Shown here: one piece after another, positions 15,101 through 30,100 of the stretch
Layout: the number at the start of each line of letters is the position of its first letter
Position numbering within the stretch: the stretch's first letter is position 1
The notes under the pieces: generated by a model
Databases searched by the model: none
The model's input: only the letters and a program-made list of their open reading frames with translations
Told to the model about the DNA's origin: nothing
Made by a program: the position numbers and the translations under genes
DNA from: Acanthosoma haemorrhoidale
Taxonomy: Eukaryota > Arthropoda > Insecta > Hemiptera > Acanthosomatidae
Reading direction: 5' to 3'
Assembly (NCBI GenBank): GCA_930367205.1
Contig: OV884015.1
Span: 77,639,341 to 77,703,340 of the forward strand
Length of the DNA stretch: 64,000 nucleotides

Positions 15101-18100
15101 ATTTAATTTAGCTTTGATTTACTAAAATTAAACAAGATATGAAACTTATGCAGACCGTTATGCAATTCTCCAGTGACTGTTCCCTCTCCTGGAGGTATTC
15201 CATCTTGGTCTCGCCATTTCCAATCTATTCCTCTAATGACTCTCACTCCTACTATCATTTGTTTGACAACTTGAGTTCTCACTAGGCGTCGTTGTTTGCG
15301 CAAGCTTGCTTCAGCTTCCTTCGCTACCTTTCCTGTTTCGGAAAAACAGCCTATGAAATAAAATTTTAAAAACAAACAAGTCATATTCCCTAGATTTGTT
15401 AGTTTGGTGCTGTGAACACAACTTTGTGCTCTTACACAACTTGTAGACAATCTCATAGAAAAATGTTACAATTTTTTCTGTTATTTCATCAACATCATCT
15501 AAAAGACTGGTTTATCAGATTTTTTGATATGCTCTGAACAATTCTAGTTTTTCTTAGGAGAAGAATTAAGTCAGGATCCATTGGTAACTCCAAAGACGGT
15601 GATATCAATTTCTTGAAATATTTGTCAATCTTTTTTTGGTTAACGTAACAACTATATTCTTAACAGTGTGAAGTGTCTATATATTAGACTAGATTATTTA
15701 TTGTTCAAGCCCTCCCACCTCCCCTTAAAAAAAGATACCCTCAGAGTTCTTAAAAAATAAATAAAACTGAACAATAATTACGTAATAAAGTAAAAACTAA
15801 AAAAATCAATGATTCATAAAGTGAAAGAATTTCTTCTAACACTATTTCAAAAAAACAAAAACAAAGCAGTGAAAACAAGTATTACATTAAAGGAAAAAGA
15901 ATACATAGAAGATTTTGATGTACCACTGTTTTATTGGCATTACATAAGACAAAATTCCCTCCTAAGGATAAAAACAGATAAATTGTTATTTTTATATATA
16001 TTCAAAAATTATAAAATAGTTGTTCTTTGCATCATTATGTGTGCAATTTTCAAATTCTTTAAGTAACTTTGAAACTCAAAAAATATAATTTATATATCAC
16101 TAAAAACACTCTCCTCCAGTTATCACCCATCGGTATAACACTGATTTGTTAATAAGAAATATTTCCTAATTAAAATATAAATAAATTCAGCAGAAATGTT
16201 TACAAATATCAAAATTATAGATATATATTAAACCGATTCCCTTCAATATAATTCCTAACATTTTAATTGATTTTTAAAGTGTGCTTTTAACTTAAATATT
16301 AAAATTAATTTGAAATGCTTACCTAGATCATCACAGACACCAACAACTGTACCATATATCTCAAAGCCAGACAAGGAAAGGTAGTGAGTCTGGCCTGAAG
16401 CATTCTTACCAGCTTGCTGAACCCTAATGTGGCGTATTGCTTCTTCAGGGCTTTGTTCCACTTCCCACGTTGCAGTGCTTCCTGGATCATTCAATGAATT
16501 ATCATCTGTATGACAGGATAATGTAATCCAGTTTATGCCATCGCGGGAACCCTAAAAAATAAACAATTCTATTGGGCTGTTTTTTTTAAATATAAAATAG
16601 AATTAATTTATATCACAACTATTAATTTGAATCCAAGGTTAAAACTACTTTTTGGTGTTAGTGTTTAAAATAAGCTTAAATCTAGAAGATAAGAGAATGA
16701 ATAAGTCTGAAAAGTGAAATTTAGATGCTATTGAAAACCCCTCCCCTACCAGTAAAGTCAGGGCTAAAATGATGATGGTGATATGTTCCAAAAATTTCAG
16801 GTTATGAGCCGGCTACAGCTATGAGCCTACAGTGAGTTACAATACTATTGACATTTAGACAATAAGAAGAATAAGAAGAACAAAGCAACAAGAAGATTTT
16901 TGATTATTGTTTTTAGAGAATTCAAATTATCCTTGTAGTTAATATTTAGTTTAAGTAATTAGATTACATGTAAAGAAAATAACATGAGAACTCCTAAGTA
17001 ATAAATAAATTCATTCTTTAGAATTAAACATTGTAGAAAAACAACTTTTAATTGTATGATTTTTTATGTTTATTCCCATTATTTATTTAAAGAAATATTT
17101 AATCATAAAGACTAGTTAACCAGAATAAATGCCTGAGAAGTTGACTGTTTTATCGAATCTCATCACCTTTCAGTATACCCCAGGTAGGGGTTGCCCCACC
17201 GTATTTTTCTTAAGATAAAAATATTCATGGCAAAACTTTTTTTTTAAAAACATTGTTTCTTGAAATATGATCGTATCAAACACCAGATTATAATGGTTTA
17301 GATTAGTGGTAATATACCAACCACTAATTGACGCTCAGCAACTCAAGCTGTAAGATCTAATAAGATAAGAAATAGGCTCTATATCATAAAAATATATTAT
17401 AGTAACATTCTCTACCTGGAAAAGCCAGGTCCGGAGAGCTGATCTACCATAACCTCTCGCATGTCGTAGGGTATAAGCAGTCGGAAACATCCACAGTCCT
17501 AGGTCAATGGAAAACCAGGCTCTTTTATCATCATTGGTATGACAATTGAGAGCAGATGAATCTCTGCTCAAAATGTCTTCTAGGCGGCCATAAGGAAGAT
17601 TTCGTCCATCCGAAGAGGTGACGACAACCAGACCAAACTGTCCCGGATTCATCCATTCTGAGGTCCTAAATTACATAAATTTTGAATTATTTTAGTTTTA
17701 TTAGATTAAAGGTATTATAATATAAGTTAACACCGCTCACTTTGCATTTGTTCCTATCCAGTAAATAATTCCATTTTCATCGAAGTCGTGCTGGTGTCGG
17801 AATGTTAAACGAACTCCTGGCTCTTTCAAAGATCGTACATAAGTGAAACTTGATCTGTCATAATCATACCTACAAACAATATAAATCAAAAATATTATAC
17901 AAGCATTACCACAGACTATGTTAGAAAAAAATGTCATTATTAATTAGAAAAATAAAACTTAAAATGAATAGGTTTACTTAAATAATACATAACCTATTAT
18001 TTGTTACATTGTGAAACTAATTTAAACTCTTTTATATGATTAATCCTTTGGGCTTTCGTGGCTAAGTAAAGAGGTTCATATGAGAGAAATTTAAGCAGGT

Positions 18101-21100
18101 CATATTAATTGCTGAGCCTGAAAGGAGAGTCTCTACTTTCAAACAAGTACAATACTTTCAACAGTAGTCTTTCGTCTTTCTACCTGCATGTATAAAATGT
18201 TCTACAATAATGGTTTTAAAAATAATTAAATAAATAATAATAATTCAATTGATCTAAAGTTATAGAGGTATATTCCAATATGTGCTGGTTAAAATAAAAT
18301 ACTTTGAAATATGTGGAAAAAAATCAGTCATATTTCCAAAACTCCCATACTTCCTCAAGTCACAGCAGCTCAGAAGCTTTTAAGCTTTACAGCTTTGACT
18401 TCATCCCAGTGGTTGAGCACACATTAGAGACCGCAACAGAAAAATAATTTCAAATATAATGCAAAAATTAAGTTTTGGGAGTTGACAATAGACATTGTGT
18501 GTTTAATGAAGCTCCCAACAATTTTTTAAACTAATGATTTAATTATTTACTTTTTTTCCGTGACAAAGGTGGTTTAACAAATAAAAATTGATGATCAAAA
18601 ATACTGAAGTTTTTTCACAATAATTTAAAAAACTGTCTCTGACTCCCAATAAATAGTTCTCGACATTGTTTCTTTACATTCTTTATTTGTTTAAATATAC
18701 TGAAAATAATTAATTTTAAATAAATTATGATTGTATTAGTGAGTATATTAGTCTGAGATCGACTAGTTATAAATATATAAGGGTGATTCAAAACTGTTTT
18801 TACTCAGTAATCAGTTCTGAGCTGGATGGAGGAGTCGTCGGTGTGTTAAGGAGGGGGGACCAGCTAGGTTAGCCACTGTGCTTCTGTTAGTTCCTCAGTA
18901 CAGCTATGAGTGAGCAACAGGTTCCTTCGTCTGTGTACGTGTTATTATAAAGTTTTAAACCGATGAAGGAGTTAAACTCTCAGAGATTTTGACTCGTTTG
19001 AAGACACTATTAAGTCGCTTGGAGGGGAACGATTTGAAAAAAATGAAGCAATTAGTTGACTTGTGTCCTCAAAGGTCTTTTGAACAAGGAATGGCCAAGG
19101 TTACAAATTGTAGGCAAAATTGTCTTGAGCAGTGCAGGAGGCAATGTAGAGAAAAACTGAAAGTTTCACTGGTGTTTATTATTAATCAATGAATGTATTA
19201 AAAAGAAAACAAATACAGTTTATATTTTAATCACGCACATAGTTATAGATATAAAATATAACGATTAAATTTACCATTGTTTTGCAACCATTTTCAATAG
19301 GTATGCCTCTAATTGGGCAACGGTAGCTAAAGGTTCCATCTTCAACGAACGCCCAGTTCTATCAATCAAACTACTTTCTCCTGGATATTTTTCTAAACGA
19401 AATCGGATCCTCCTGGTCAATATCTATAAACAAATATGTATCTCTTTACTTTTTATGTCTCATAGCATATTTCATTTCATCACATTGATAATATTAAGTC
19501 TAACATCTAAGATAATAGTATTTCTAAACTAAATAATGATCTTTTATGACTAATATTTTGTTAAAATTGAAGAGGACATGATTAAGCTAAGATATATATA
19601 GTATAGATATATAATAAAGAATATAGTAGATATATAATATAGAATATATTACAAAAATGCACTTCATATTTAATATACATATTTACATATATGCTTATTA
19701 TAGATTAACAAAGAACCATTCAGCTTATACTATCAAGAGCTACCCCTTTTATTTAAACAAGTGAAACAAAAATTCGCTGAAGAGATTTGAACTCAAGATT
19801 CTTGCACTTCAAAGAAATTTTACTTATACATATAAAAGGATTATATCTAATATATCTTAATTAATATATTTAGAAATAATAATACTGTTTAATAATAAAA
19901 ATAAATACCTGAAGACCGAAACAAGAGCCTGGAGATTCATATTGGTACAGAGGAAGTTTTTCTATAGATTCTAAAACGGCTACTAATTTATGAACTAAAA
20001 TCACAGCTGCTCTTTGGTTTCCACCATCTTGAACTCGACTCTGTAAAAATCAGTACTAAATAAGTACATCTTCTTTTTTAAATAATAGTGATGTAGATTT
20101 AAAATGAGAGTATGTAATTAATTAATGTAATAATTTTATGAACTTTAAAATAGTCAAAAAATGTGCCTACAGAAAATTAATATATTGGCAGGATCAGGAC
20201 TCAAACCTGGGACCTCTTCTATATTACAAAAATATTATATTTGTGGGTTAAAATGTTAACTAGTCAAAGGCTCTACCTACTGAGCCAGTCTGCAAGAATG
20301 AACAGTCTTTCCAATATTAATATTCTTTGGCTAAGCTCTGCAGTATATTTTTTTCGAAGATATGTATGTCATTTGTTGTGTTTATATTGCATGTGAACCA
20401 AATTGGAATAATACTTTAGTAAGTATTGACTCAGTTAGGTCAAAAATGTAATATAGCCTTAAATATTTTTTTAAAAAAATTCTTTTTTCAAATGAGTTAA
20501 GAATTTATATACTTTTTTTTCTGAAACTGGAAGGAGGGAAAACGTAATGTTATTTCTAAGGAGTATTTTTAGACATGAAAATAAACTATAATAGAAATGT
20601 TTAAATTCAAATAAATCTATCGTTAAGGGAGTGTGTAAGGAAGTGGATCAACAGAGACACCATGAGGTCAGTTTGTTGGAGTTTCGTAAAAAGAGAAGTT
20701 GCTAGTTAAGAGTGTTTTGAGAAGAGAGGTTGAGGACGATTTTTTGCAGTTTGCAGATGGACAAGCATATTTGGCATGAAAGCCCTCGTATTCCCTTATA
20801 TTTGCATCTGGAAACATTAAGCGATGATTTTTATGATGGAAGGAGTGGAAGTTTAATTGATTTTTTAAAAAATGTAATGTTTAATTTCAAACAAGTGAAT
20901 GTAACAGTTGGGAAGTAACAGTAACAGCTGAGAGGAACGCTGGGATTTTGGTTGTTTATATATGCTTGAAAGGATTTAGAATGGATTAAGAGAGGTGGTG
21001 AATTCACAGACAGTCAAAGATATTGGTCATGAAGCCCCTCCCATTTTATTTCTTTGTATTATTTCATATCATCGCATACAATCATATCACCTAATCTAAT

Positions 21101-24100
21101 AAATCTATCTAATCTATCACATCTAATAAAAAAAACAAATACAAAGCTTCACATATTGCTCACACAAATGTATGATATGATTTTTTTTTTTCAGATCCTG
21201 ATATTAGAATATTAATTTGATACCAATATTAATATCAATTTAAAACAAAATCCATATAGGTAAGAAAAAAAATTGTGTGTGGTGCCAACTATTTTATCTT
21301 AGAAATTAGATTTGAATTTTTGATGACAAGTTAAATTTACCTTAAAAAGATTAACAGTATATTTATAATTGGTAAAAAGTGACAGAAGGGCTTGTACAAG
21401 TCCGCTACTTTGTACTTCATAAGCTGAAACCTGTTGTTCCAGCACTTCACTTAAATTAGTAATAGCATCAGCCAGAGCAATATCTCGATTATGGCTACCA
21501 ACAGACCACATCTGAAATAAAACAAAATGAGCAATGAATAAATAGTTTATGATGTAAATGATTTTTATGTACTGATAATTAAAAACAAATATGTACCTGT
21601 TTTTCAACAGCTCTTTCCAACTGAGCAACGATGGCACCAAGTTTAGCAACAACACTTCTGGGTTGGGCTTGTGCGGCTCTGAAATATTTATCATAAATTT
21701 CTTGCGCTTGCGTCTTTACCTTTTAACAAAACACACATTTATACAATTTTATTGTTCCATCAATTCAAATTAATATAATATACATATAAACAGTAAATTT
21801 TATAAATATTATAATCATTAGAATATATTCGACATGTAAAAGAACTAACAGAAAACTTACAGACAATAGAAATAATAGTTAATATTGTAACTATTATACA
21901 TATACTACCGGTAGATAAGTAAGACACAGCTTTTTTCCAAAAAAAAATATAGAAAATTTTGTTTAGAAAAACAAGGGTGAATTTTCTTAATGCTTCACAG
22001 TTGCCATCACTTTAGTTTAAGTACCACTTTAAATTGATAATTTGAAAGATTCGACAACTTATTCAGCATTCATTACATCATTAGCACATTATTTCTAAAG
22101 ATTGACAAAAGAAAAAAACCCAAAGATTTTGAACTAATATTAGGAGGGTAAATTCAGTTAATTCCTAAAATTATTAGATTAGATAAAAACCAATCAGATT
22201 TTAATAAACTAGAAAATTAAGGGAAAATATTAATGGTTAAGAGGCAAATGTATAAGACAAACTCTAATTTCCAAGCTATTTTTTTACTTTTACAAAGGCT
22301 TATAAATTAATAAATAGGGAGAAACGACAAACCTTATGCCGGAGAGCCTCCATTTTTGAACGAAGTCGCTTTCCTCTTTTGCCAGACCATCCAGCAGCAA
22401 ACTCAGTCCCTAAAGCTGTTTCAGCTGTGAAAGAGTGTTTTGTTCCACGATTTGATTCAAAAACAAACCCAGCCAAATCCTCTCGAAGAATGGTAGCTTG
22501 CTAAAAACATACAAAATCAAATGTAAGCACACTCACACTTAAGTAGTCAATTTTTTTTATGGTTCACACTAAGATTAATAGTTATTACCCAAACAAAAAA
22601 CATACTGCCAGGATTGAGATTCGGTACTAGGGCCTACCAGTATATTTGACAAATAATTATTAATTACAATCATATTTACATAACATATAATTATGAGTAG
22701 GGTAGGAACTATCCCCGTAGTAGAGTGGTTGGCATACTGACTTTTAACTACTGAGACCCCCAATCATTTTTTCTTTGGGGAATGGGTCTGGTCAGGGATG
22801 ACCCACCCTTGTGAATAAATAAGTATTGAACCCATTTAAGAAAACCAAATTCAAAGGATGAGAAATAATGCTGTGACCACACCACCAACCAACTAAGGCG
22901 ACAACCTTCAGTTGGCCCAGCCTCTTCATGAGGTGTTGCGCTATTATTTATTTATAAGTTACATGAGGACTATGGGATGTGACAGTACCTGCTGGCCATC
23001 TGAATTGTGAATATGAAGTTCAGATTCTTTTCTAGAAGAGAGTGACCAGTTTCCCACTACTATTCTGGTCGGTCCAGGTTTTGCCAATATCGGAGTAGAT
23101 GTTGTGTTAGGTTTAACTTGGCTACGTGCTCTTTGCAGCTTCTCCAAAAACTCGCCTTTATTTTCTATAAAAAATATATCATATTTATCCAATATAATAT
23201 GATCAAACACAAATTTAAAATAAATTCATAGAATGAATAATAATAATTTATATTACCAAGATAAAGTATTTTTTCAAAATTAAATTTATGGCAGTGATGT
23301 AAGAATTATTTTATATTTAAAAGTATGATGATCTGTCATTAAAATTCTTATGTAAAGATCAATACTAATTGTGACAGTTAATATATCAATCTGAAATAAC
23401 AACGCTAATTTTTTAAGAATACATTTTATGAATTTAGTTGTATTCTGAATAATTACACTATACAATTTCCTAAATACATATAGTGTTTATAATAGACCTA
23501 ATTGTAATAGCATGGAGTAGAAAGTGAAGTATAATTATTAAATCAGCTTACAGTGCAAATAAACAAATATTAATAGCTATGGCTGAGAGATATGGATAGT
23601 GGGGAAGTTTAGTAGGAGAGGTTTCCCCCACCAAATTCGCTCCCTGAAGGGAGAGACTACTCTCCTACAGGTAGGTAGGGGGCAGTATGATCATTTTTCA
23701 TGTGTGTTTTAAGATAGCAACCATAAAAATGATCCAATGGATCTGAAATTTTTTAACTTCATTTAAAAAAACCCTGGGCAACATTTTGTTTAAGATTCAA
23801 AAACAAGATGTATGAGAAAAAAAGCTGGCTCTATATCTAATAATTAGCCCGCTTTTCACTTAATTTCTCTAAATTTAACATTCTAATTCCTTATTTCCCA
23901 ATGGTCAAGTATACATACGGTAATGCAAAAAATTATTTAGAGAAAATTAAGTTTTGGAAGCTAGCAATATAAATTCTGTATTTCATTTCTTTCAATGTTG
24001 TTTTTGTGGTTAAAATTTTAACAATTTACAATTTTTTTGTTATTTGTTAAAAAAAACCCTAAGTTTCAATGACCAAGATGGTTCAAAAAATCTTAGCTAT

Positions 24101-27100
24101 AATTTTTGTTCAAAAATAATGATTAGTTTTTTCACTGATATTTAGTATTTAAATTACTCGCATAGGGTCCTTCCTTGCTTTCAAGTACCTTATAAAATTA
24201 TTTCATCACTTTTTATGTAATGTAATTTATTCATAAATATTTTAAAAAATACAATTTAATTAATAATTGATATAAAAACATTTATTTGGTTAAAATTAAA
24301 AAAAAAAAAGATAAAAACTAGGATCAACTAGTTATCGGGATATAATAAAAAACTTAAAATAGTGTCCTAATTTCTTCACACATGACCAGTTTACAACAAC
24401 AGATTAATACAATTTGTTTAATACCATTTGAAGAATTCAGACCACATAAAAGGGAATAAAACGACACAAAACTGACAAAGGAGTGGAGAAGTATGGCCAA
24501 CATGTGTCATACAGTCAGTGCCTCTACTCTAGTAAGTACTGTGCTAAATAAGATTAAACTTACCTTCAGTCGTTAGAGATTCACTGTTCCTGCTTTTCCC
24601 TATTGAATGGAAAATAATGGTCAGATTAGTCAGGCAACTCATTCATGGATGATACATATTACAAATGGAATGAATATCAACCCAGTCAATGTCATTAACA
24701 AACATCATGCTTCACAAACTAAAAAAACATTTTAAACAAAAAAAATTCAAAAAGAAACTAAATTTTTGTAGCCAAGGCAATTGGGGTAATATTGGGAACA
24801 ATTCATGATGAAATTTCTAATCGATGTTAATTGTGATTTGACTTTGACTATTATTGCTACACCCAATTGATTCAAAAAAACTTGATGTTACTGACATTGC
24901 AAAATATTCTGTGAATCAAATTTTAAAATCTGCATTTGAAAAAAGCATACCTTTGACATTTTTTACAGCTTCTTTCTTATTCAGTAACATAACTGAAAAC
25001 ACATGAAATCTTCAAGTTCTGTCAAAAATGTACATTAGAAATTACAATAAAAACAATAATTTATCGATTAATATTATACGAAGTTTCTTAAAAGCATTAT
25101 TTTACTAAGGGATGTTGACAGACGTTATTAGTCAAGATTTTATTGTAATAGAAAGAATTGTTGTAATAATTGCACTTATCTCTCCCTACTTCTTATAACG
25201 TTCATGCAATACAATGAACCTATAATATACAAGAAAATAATTCCTTTTTATTTTGCTGCTGTTAGACAATTTTGCACTAAACAGATATAGCTTTGCTACA
25301 ATACCTGGAGTAAGTGCAATTGTACATTTTTATGAATGTACTTCTCAACAAAATCTCATCAATATTATATGAAAATAAAACCATTCTCATCCCCTTATAA
25401 TTAACCTTACAAAGATAAGGGTGAAGTTGAATCTAACAACTCTATTAGAGTTCCATTATTATACACTGATGGACAAAACTAAAGCACCACTCAATTTTTT
25501 TAGTTAAAATTAAATAAATTATCTTCCACTTTTATTTTGAATAATTATTGATGTTTAGATGATATCAGTGCAAATATAAACTGAATAATCTAGACATCAT
25601 AAAATTTGTTCTCACTCTATCATAAATGTTTTTAATTTTGTTCAACTACCCCAATAAGGCATTTAAGTGAATATGATTGTGTTAGGGCTAGGACATTGAT
25701 AAAGGAAGGATACAGCCAGTGTGAAGTCGCCAGGAGACTGGGTGTACATCACTCATCCATACGCAGGGCTCTGAAGCGATTCTAGAACGTCTCCAAAGAA
25801 GAAAGGGGCAGAGTTGGCATAGAGGTACAGTAGAAAGATACTTTAGGTACATGCGGCATCATCTTTGCAAAACCCCAGAGCATCACCGGATATGAGATAA
25901 GTATCCTTATAAGGCAAGTCTGAAATTTTTTCATTTCCAGAAGGACTGTAAGAAGGCTTAATGAAAATAAACTTAGGCTCGACATCCTGCCCGTGGACCT
26001 CTCTCCTAACCACAGTTCACTAAGTTGGCCACTGGTTCAGTTGGCCATGCTTCGGTTCGCATGTGAATATGTGAATTGGACTTCGGAAAACTGGAAGAGA
26101 GATCTCATAACAGATGAGATGAGAATTGGTCTCAAGTCTTCAGATGACCATAATTTTACATGGAGACAGCAAGGAAATGCTGAATGATTCCCAAGGTGGC
26201 ATTTCATGGATATTCTGGAATACTTAACGTCTCATAGGTACTTAGGAGACATAATCGAAGAACATGTGCCGTTTGCTCCTTATATCGGCGAGGGATTCTT
26301 GTTAATGGATGATAATGCCAGACCCCACAGAGCATGATACCTGATTGAGTGCTTGGTATGGCCACCATACGTACCATAGAGTCCAGACTTAAATCCTATT
26401 GAACACATCTAGGACCAACTGAAGATAAGAGTAAGACGTCGGAATCAATGGCCTAGCACCCTTGAAGAATTGGAAAGAGCTGTTGTTGAAGGGTGGGACA
26501 ATATTCCTCAGGACTTCATTGAAAACCTCTTCTAATCAATGCCAAGGATTTTACAAGACATGATTTTTGTGCTAGAGTTGGAAATGCCCGCTTATTGAGT
26601 ATGTTTTCTTTAAAAAAATTGTTTTTACTTTATTTTTTATTTTACTCATTATGTACCTTTGACTATCTGCGTAAAATACAATTTTGTTTTCAAATGGCTT
26701 ATGTTTTCAACCCATATTTTTGAAGTAAAAAATTTGGACGTATTGGAAATCTTTCAAAAAATAAGGGTGGTGGGTAGATTTTGTCCATCAGTGTAGTTGA
26801 AACAACATGATGCTCCCAAGGTAAGGAATCGGCTCAAATCTAAACCAGCAGCCATTTATCACATTATAAGTGCCATGCAATTTGAGACTCGATCGCTCAA
26901 ATATACTAATAACCATTATCTCAAAAACGCTAATTAGATATTTTTCAAGTATTGTTGGGTCTGCTTGGATACAAAGTGAGACCACTTGTTGTCTCTGAGA
27001 TGCATCCACTGAAGTCTATTTAACAAATTTTTATTTTTACCCAAATTAAAGTTGTTTTCAATTTTAAGGCAATAAAACCTCACCATTTACTTATTTGGGA

Positions 27101-30100
27101 TTGGAAATTTGCAATCTGGTTCTTAGATTACTTGCAGTAAGTAGCTACACTTACTCACAGTAGTCTTATGGAAGGTAATCCTGTATTTATCACATCACAA
27201 TTCACCCATTGGCTTTGTTCACAAGTATTGCTTCCTGGTGAATGCCAACATAAGCCAAAAAATGTATAATTATTGTTCAAAAAGAAAAAAATAGTGGCAG
27301 GGCAGGGATAACAGGATCACTAATCTTATTTTTCTTTAACCAATGATTACTAAACTTAACAACCTTGAGATAGACATACAACAACTAATAATTATTAATA
27401 CAAAAAATTTATAACACAAAATCATATTAAAAGTAGCCTTTATGATTAATTAAAAACTGCCAACTAAAACAAAATTCTGTATAAGATTTTTATGAGATAA
27501 ATGGAAGTATAAATAAAACTTATAACCTATGATAAGTATATCACAAATGATTTCAAAGCAACTTATTAAAGCTGTACCTTGAATATGCAACCATTTCTCC
27601 TGATCAGAAGCTGCTTCTTTGACTTATACTAAACTTACTTCTGCTTGATTGTGTTGAACAGCTAGCACCTGACAAGCCAAAAGTTTTGACTTGTGACAAA
27701 GCATCAATGAAAACAATAACGGGTCCTGAGTAGGTCGCTTATAATTCTAGTTGATATTACCCAATGTTTAAAGAAGCACCTACTTTCAACTACCTCATTA
27801 AAAAAATTGTCAGTCATTTCTACTCAGGGGTAATAGTTTAAATTTTACTTTTAAAGAAGGCAAATTACAATGGCTCCCTTAAGTATTCTTCCATAAGGTA
27901 AAAGAGTTGAAGCTACTAATTATTTCTTAAATCTGATGATAACATGAAAACTAAATAGGCTAATTACTGAGTCAAGACTATTTGCTACCGAGATATCAGG
28001 GATACAACAAAGCTAGGTATTGACTTATATTGGTAACAGGCGAAGTTATTATAGAGGAAGGGATGGAATGATGTGGACCAGGGGAATTTTCCAACATTGA
28101 ATGATCAATCCACCCCCATTGCTGTTAGTTTTTTGCCCAAAGCTCTTGAACGAGTGGTTTGTAAGAGTGAATGAAGGGACCAACCAGTAAACTCGATATA
28201 TTTGCTGCCAAAACTGAATGCAGTTATTTTGATGTTTATAGTTCATCAGTTAGTTATTTATGCCATTGTTCGCCATGTTAAACTCTCTGAACACAAGACA
28301 AAATGCTGTCATAATCGTGCAAACAATAGACAAGTTAGATCAGACATGAAAATATGACCTAGAATGTTTAATGCAAATTTAAATGACTTGCAAGTAGGGT
28401 GAAATATTCTCACTTTTGTTGCACTATGATTAATACAAGTCAGTACCCACCGCCTTAAGGAAGAAAATATGAAAATCTCTAACGGATATATAATTTCTAA
28501 CTAAAAGAGTTGTTTTAGTAAATGAATCAACTTTCTGTTTCACTTCTGTACATAGTAATTAAAAAGAGCAGAAAATTGAAATATCCTGTATGTATTTGCA
28601 CCCTTTTTTATTTTTACATGTTCACTTTAATGATTATCTGGACAGATCCTAGTTTGTTACCAAATAACGTAATTGGATAAGATATTTATTAAACCCTTTG
28701 AAAATCAGTATACAAGAATGTGTTATGATGGTTTCATTTTTTATTATATCATCCATCATAAGGGCATTTCATTAAATCACTCATTACTATAAAATCATTG
28801 TGAAAATGTCATTAAGAGAGAGTGTATTATACTAGTTAGTCATTTCAGTCATTACATTTTAAAGTAACAGAAGTGGTGAAAAAGGTTTGTACATTCATGT
28901 AATATGAATTAATTACAGAAATAATTCAGATGTAAATTATTATCTAGTGTTCTTAAGAGACTAACTAACCAGGAATGGGCACCAAGATTCATGTGATGAA
29001 GACTGCAGGAATGAAAGAATTTTTGGGAATTAAGGATATGATGTGAGTTGTAAAAAGGCGTTGAACATATAATTATTTCATAACTCCTAATACAATACAT
29101 TGATAGAGAAAATATATAATATAATTAGTCATTTATTTTACTCATTATATGCTGGAAAACTTCACTAATAAAGAATTAAGAATGATTGTTTCATTGGAAA
29201 TAGGTTTGAATTGATGAAAAGCTAACTTTTCACCAGATTAGTAAATGACATGCATTCTACTATATCTAATCATTTAATTGCTAACCTGTGGAATCTGCTC
29301 CACCTTCAGGACTCCCGGAGGAATACATAGTAGCAAGTTTTCCATCTAAAATGAACCGGAACCATCCGTTTGATCCATTGGAGAGCTCAAGCGCTGCAGC
29401 ATCAGACCAAATATACAGGCAATCTCTCCCTCGACAAAGACACCATTCTTTCCAATGATAAGCTTTCCCAGGAAGTATTTCTTTGACATCACCTCCTGCA
29501 GGACTAGCATCAGGATCCTAAAAAAAAGCAATATTTTTTCCTCACTATATGATATTACATTTAATACATAACATTATTGCTGCATGTAATGCCAAAAGGT
29601 CAGGAAGAAAGCAGCTGTCCTGACACAGTTATTTTAAAACAGTATTTACTGCTCAAATATTGGAAAAATTTATAATTCAGACGTGAGAAGCAACTATCAA
29701 TGAGATCCAGGTAACTAATTATTTGCAATGAAGCAGGACAAGTTGTGTAACCTTCCCCAATGCACAAAGTAGTTCAAACCTAAGTTAAAGCCTCAGGTCT
29801 TCAATAAATTTACTGAGTCCAAGTTTTTCCAAATTCAGGTATTCATTAAGATTTTTAAGAAACTATGTACATGATGGATAAGTACATAAATTATAAATCT
29901 TTCAAAATCATTAAAAGGATACTTAAACATGTTATTATCAACTAAGGTTTAATTTTTGTTATTATTTATTAATATTGTTATTTATTTGTTGTTATTAGCC
30001 GCTTCAGTTTAAGTTTCAACTAACATAAAATAGAGTAATTTTCTAATATGTCTTTTACATAATTTAAAAAAAATAACCATTGTATATAATTTCCAGACTT

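Noticed and set aside
20620..20990. Plus-strand frame [20 protein letters not shown] as a gene
   Set aside because: Short, in an intron, no family recognised; more likely part of an old repeat.
29346..29531. Minus-strand 61-codon frame over exon 14
   Set aside because: Wrong frame; the conserved [20 protein letters not shown] block is read in another frame of the same strand.
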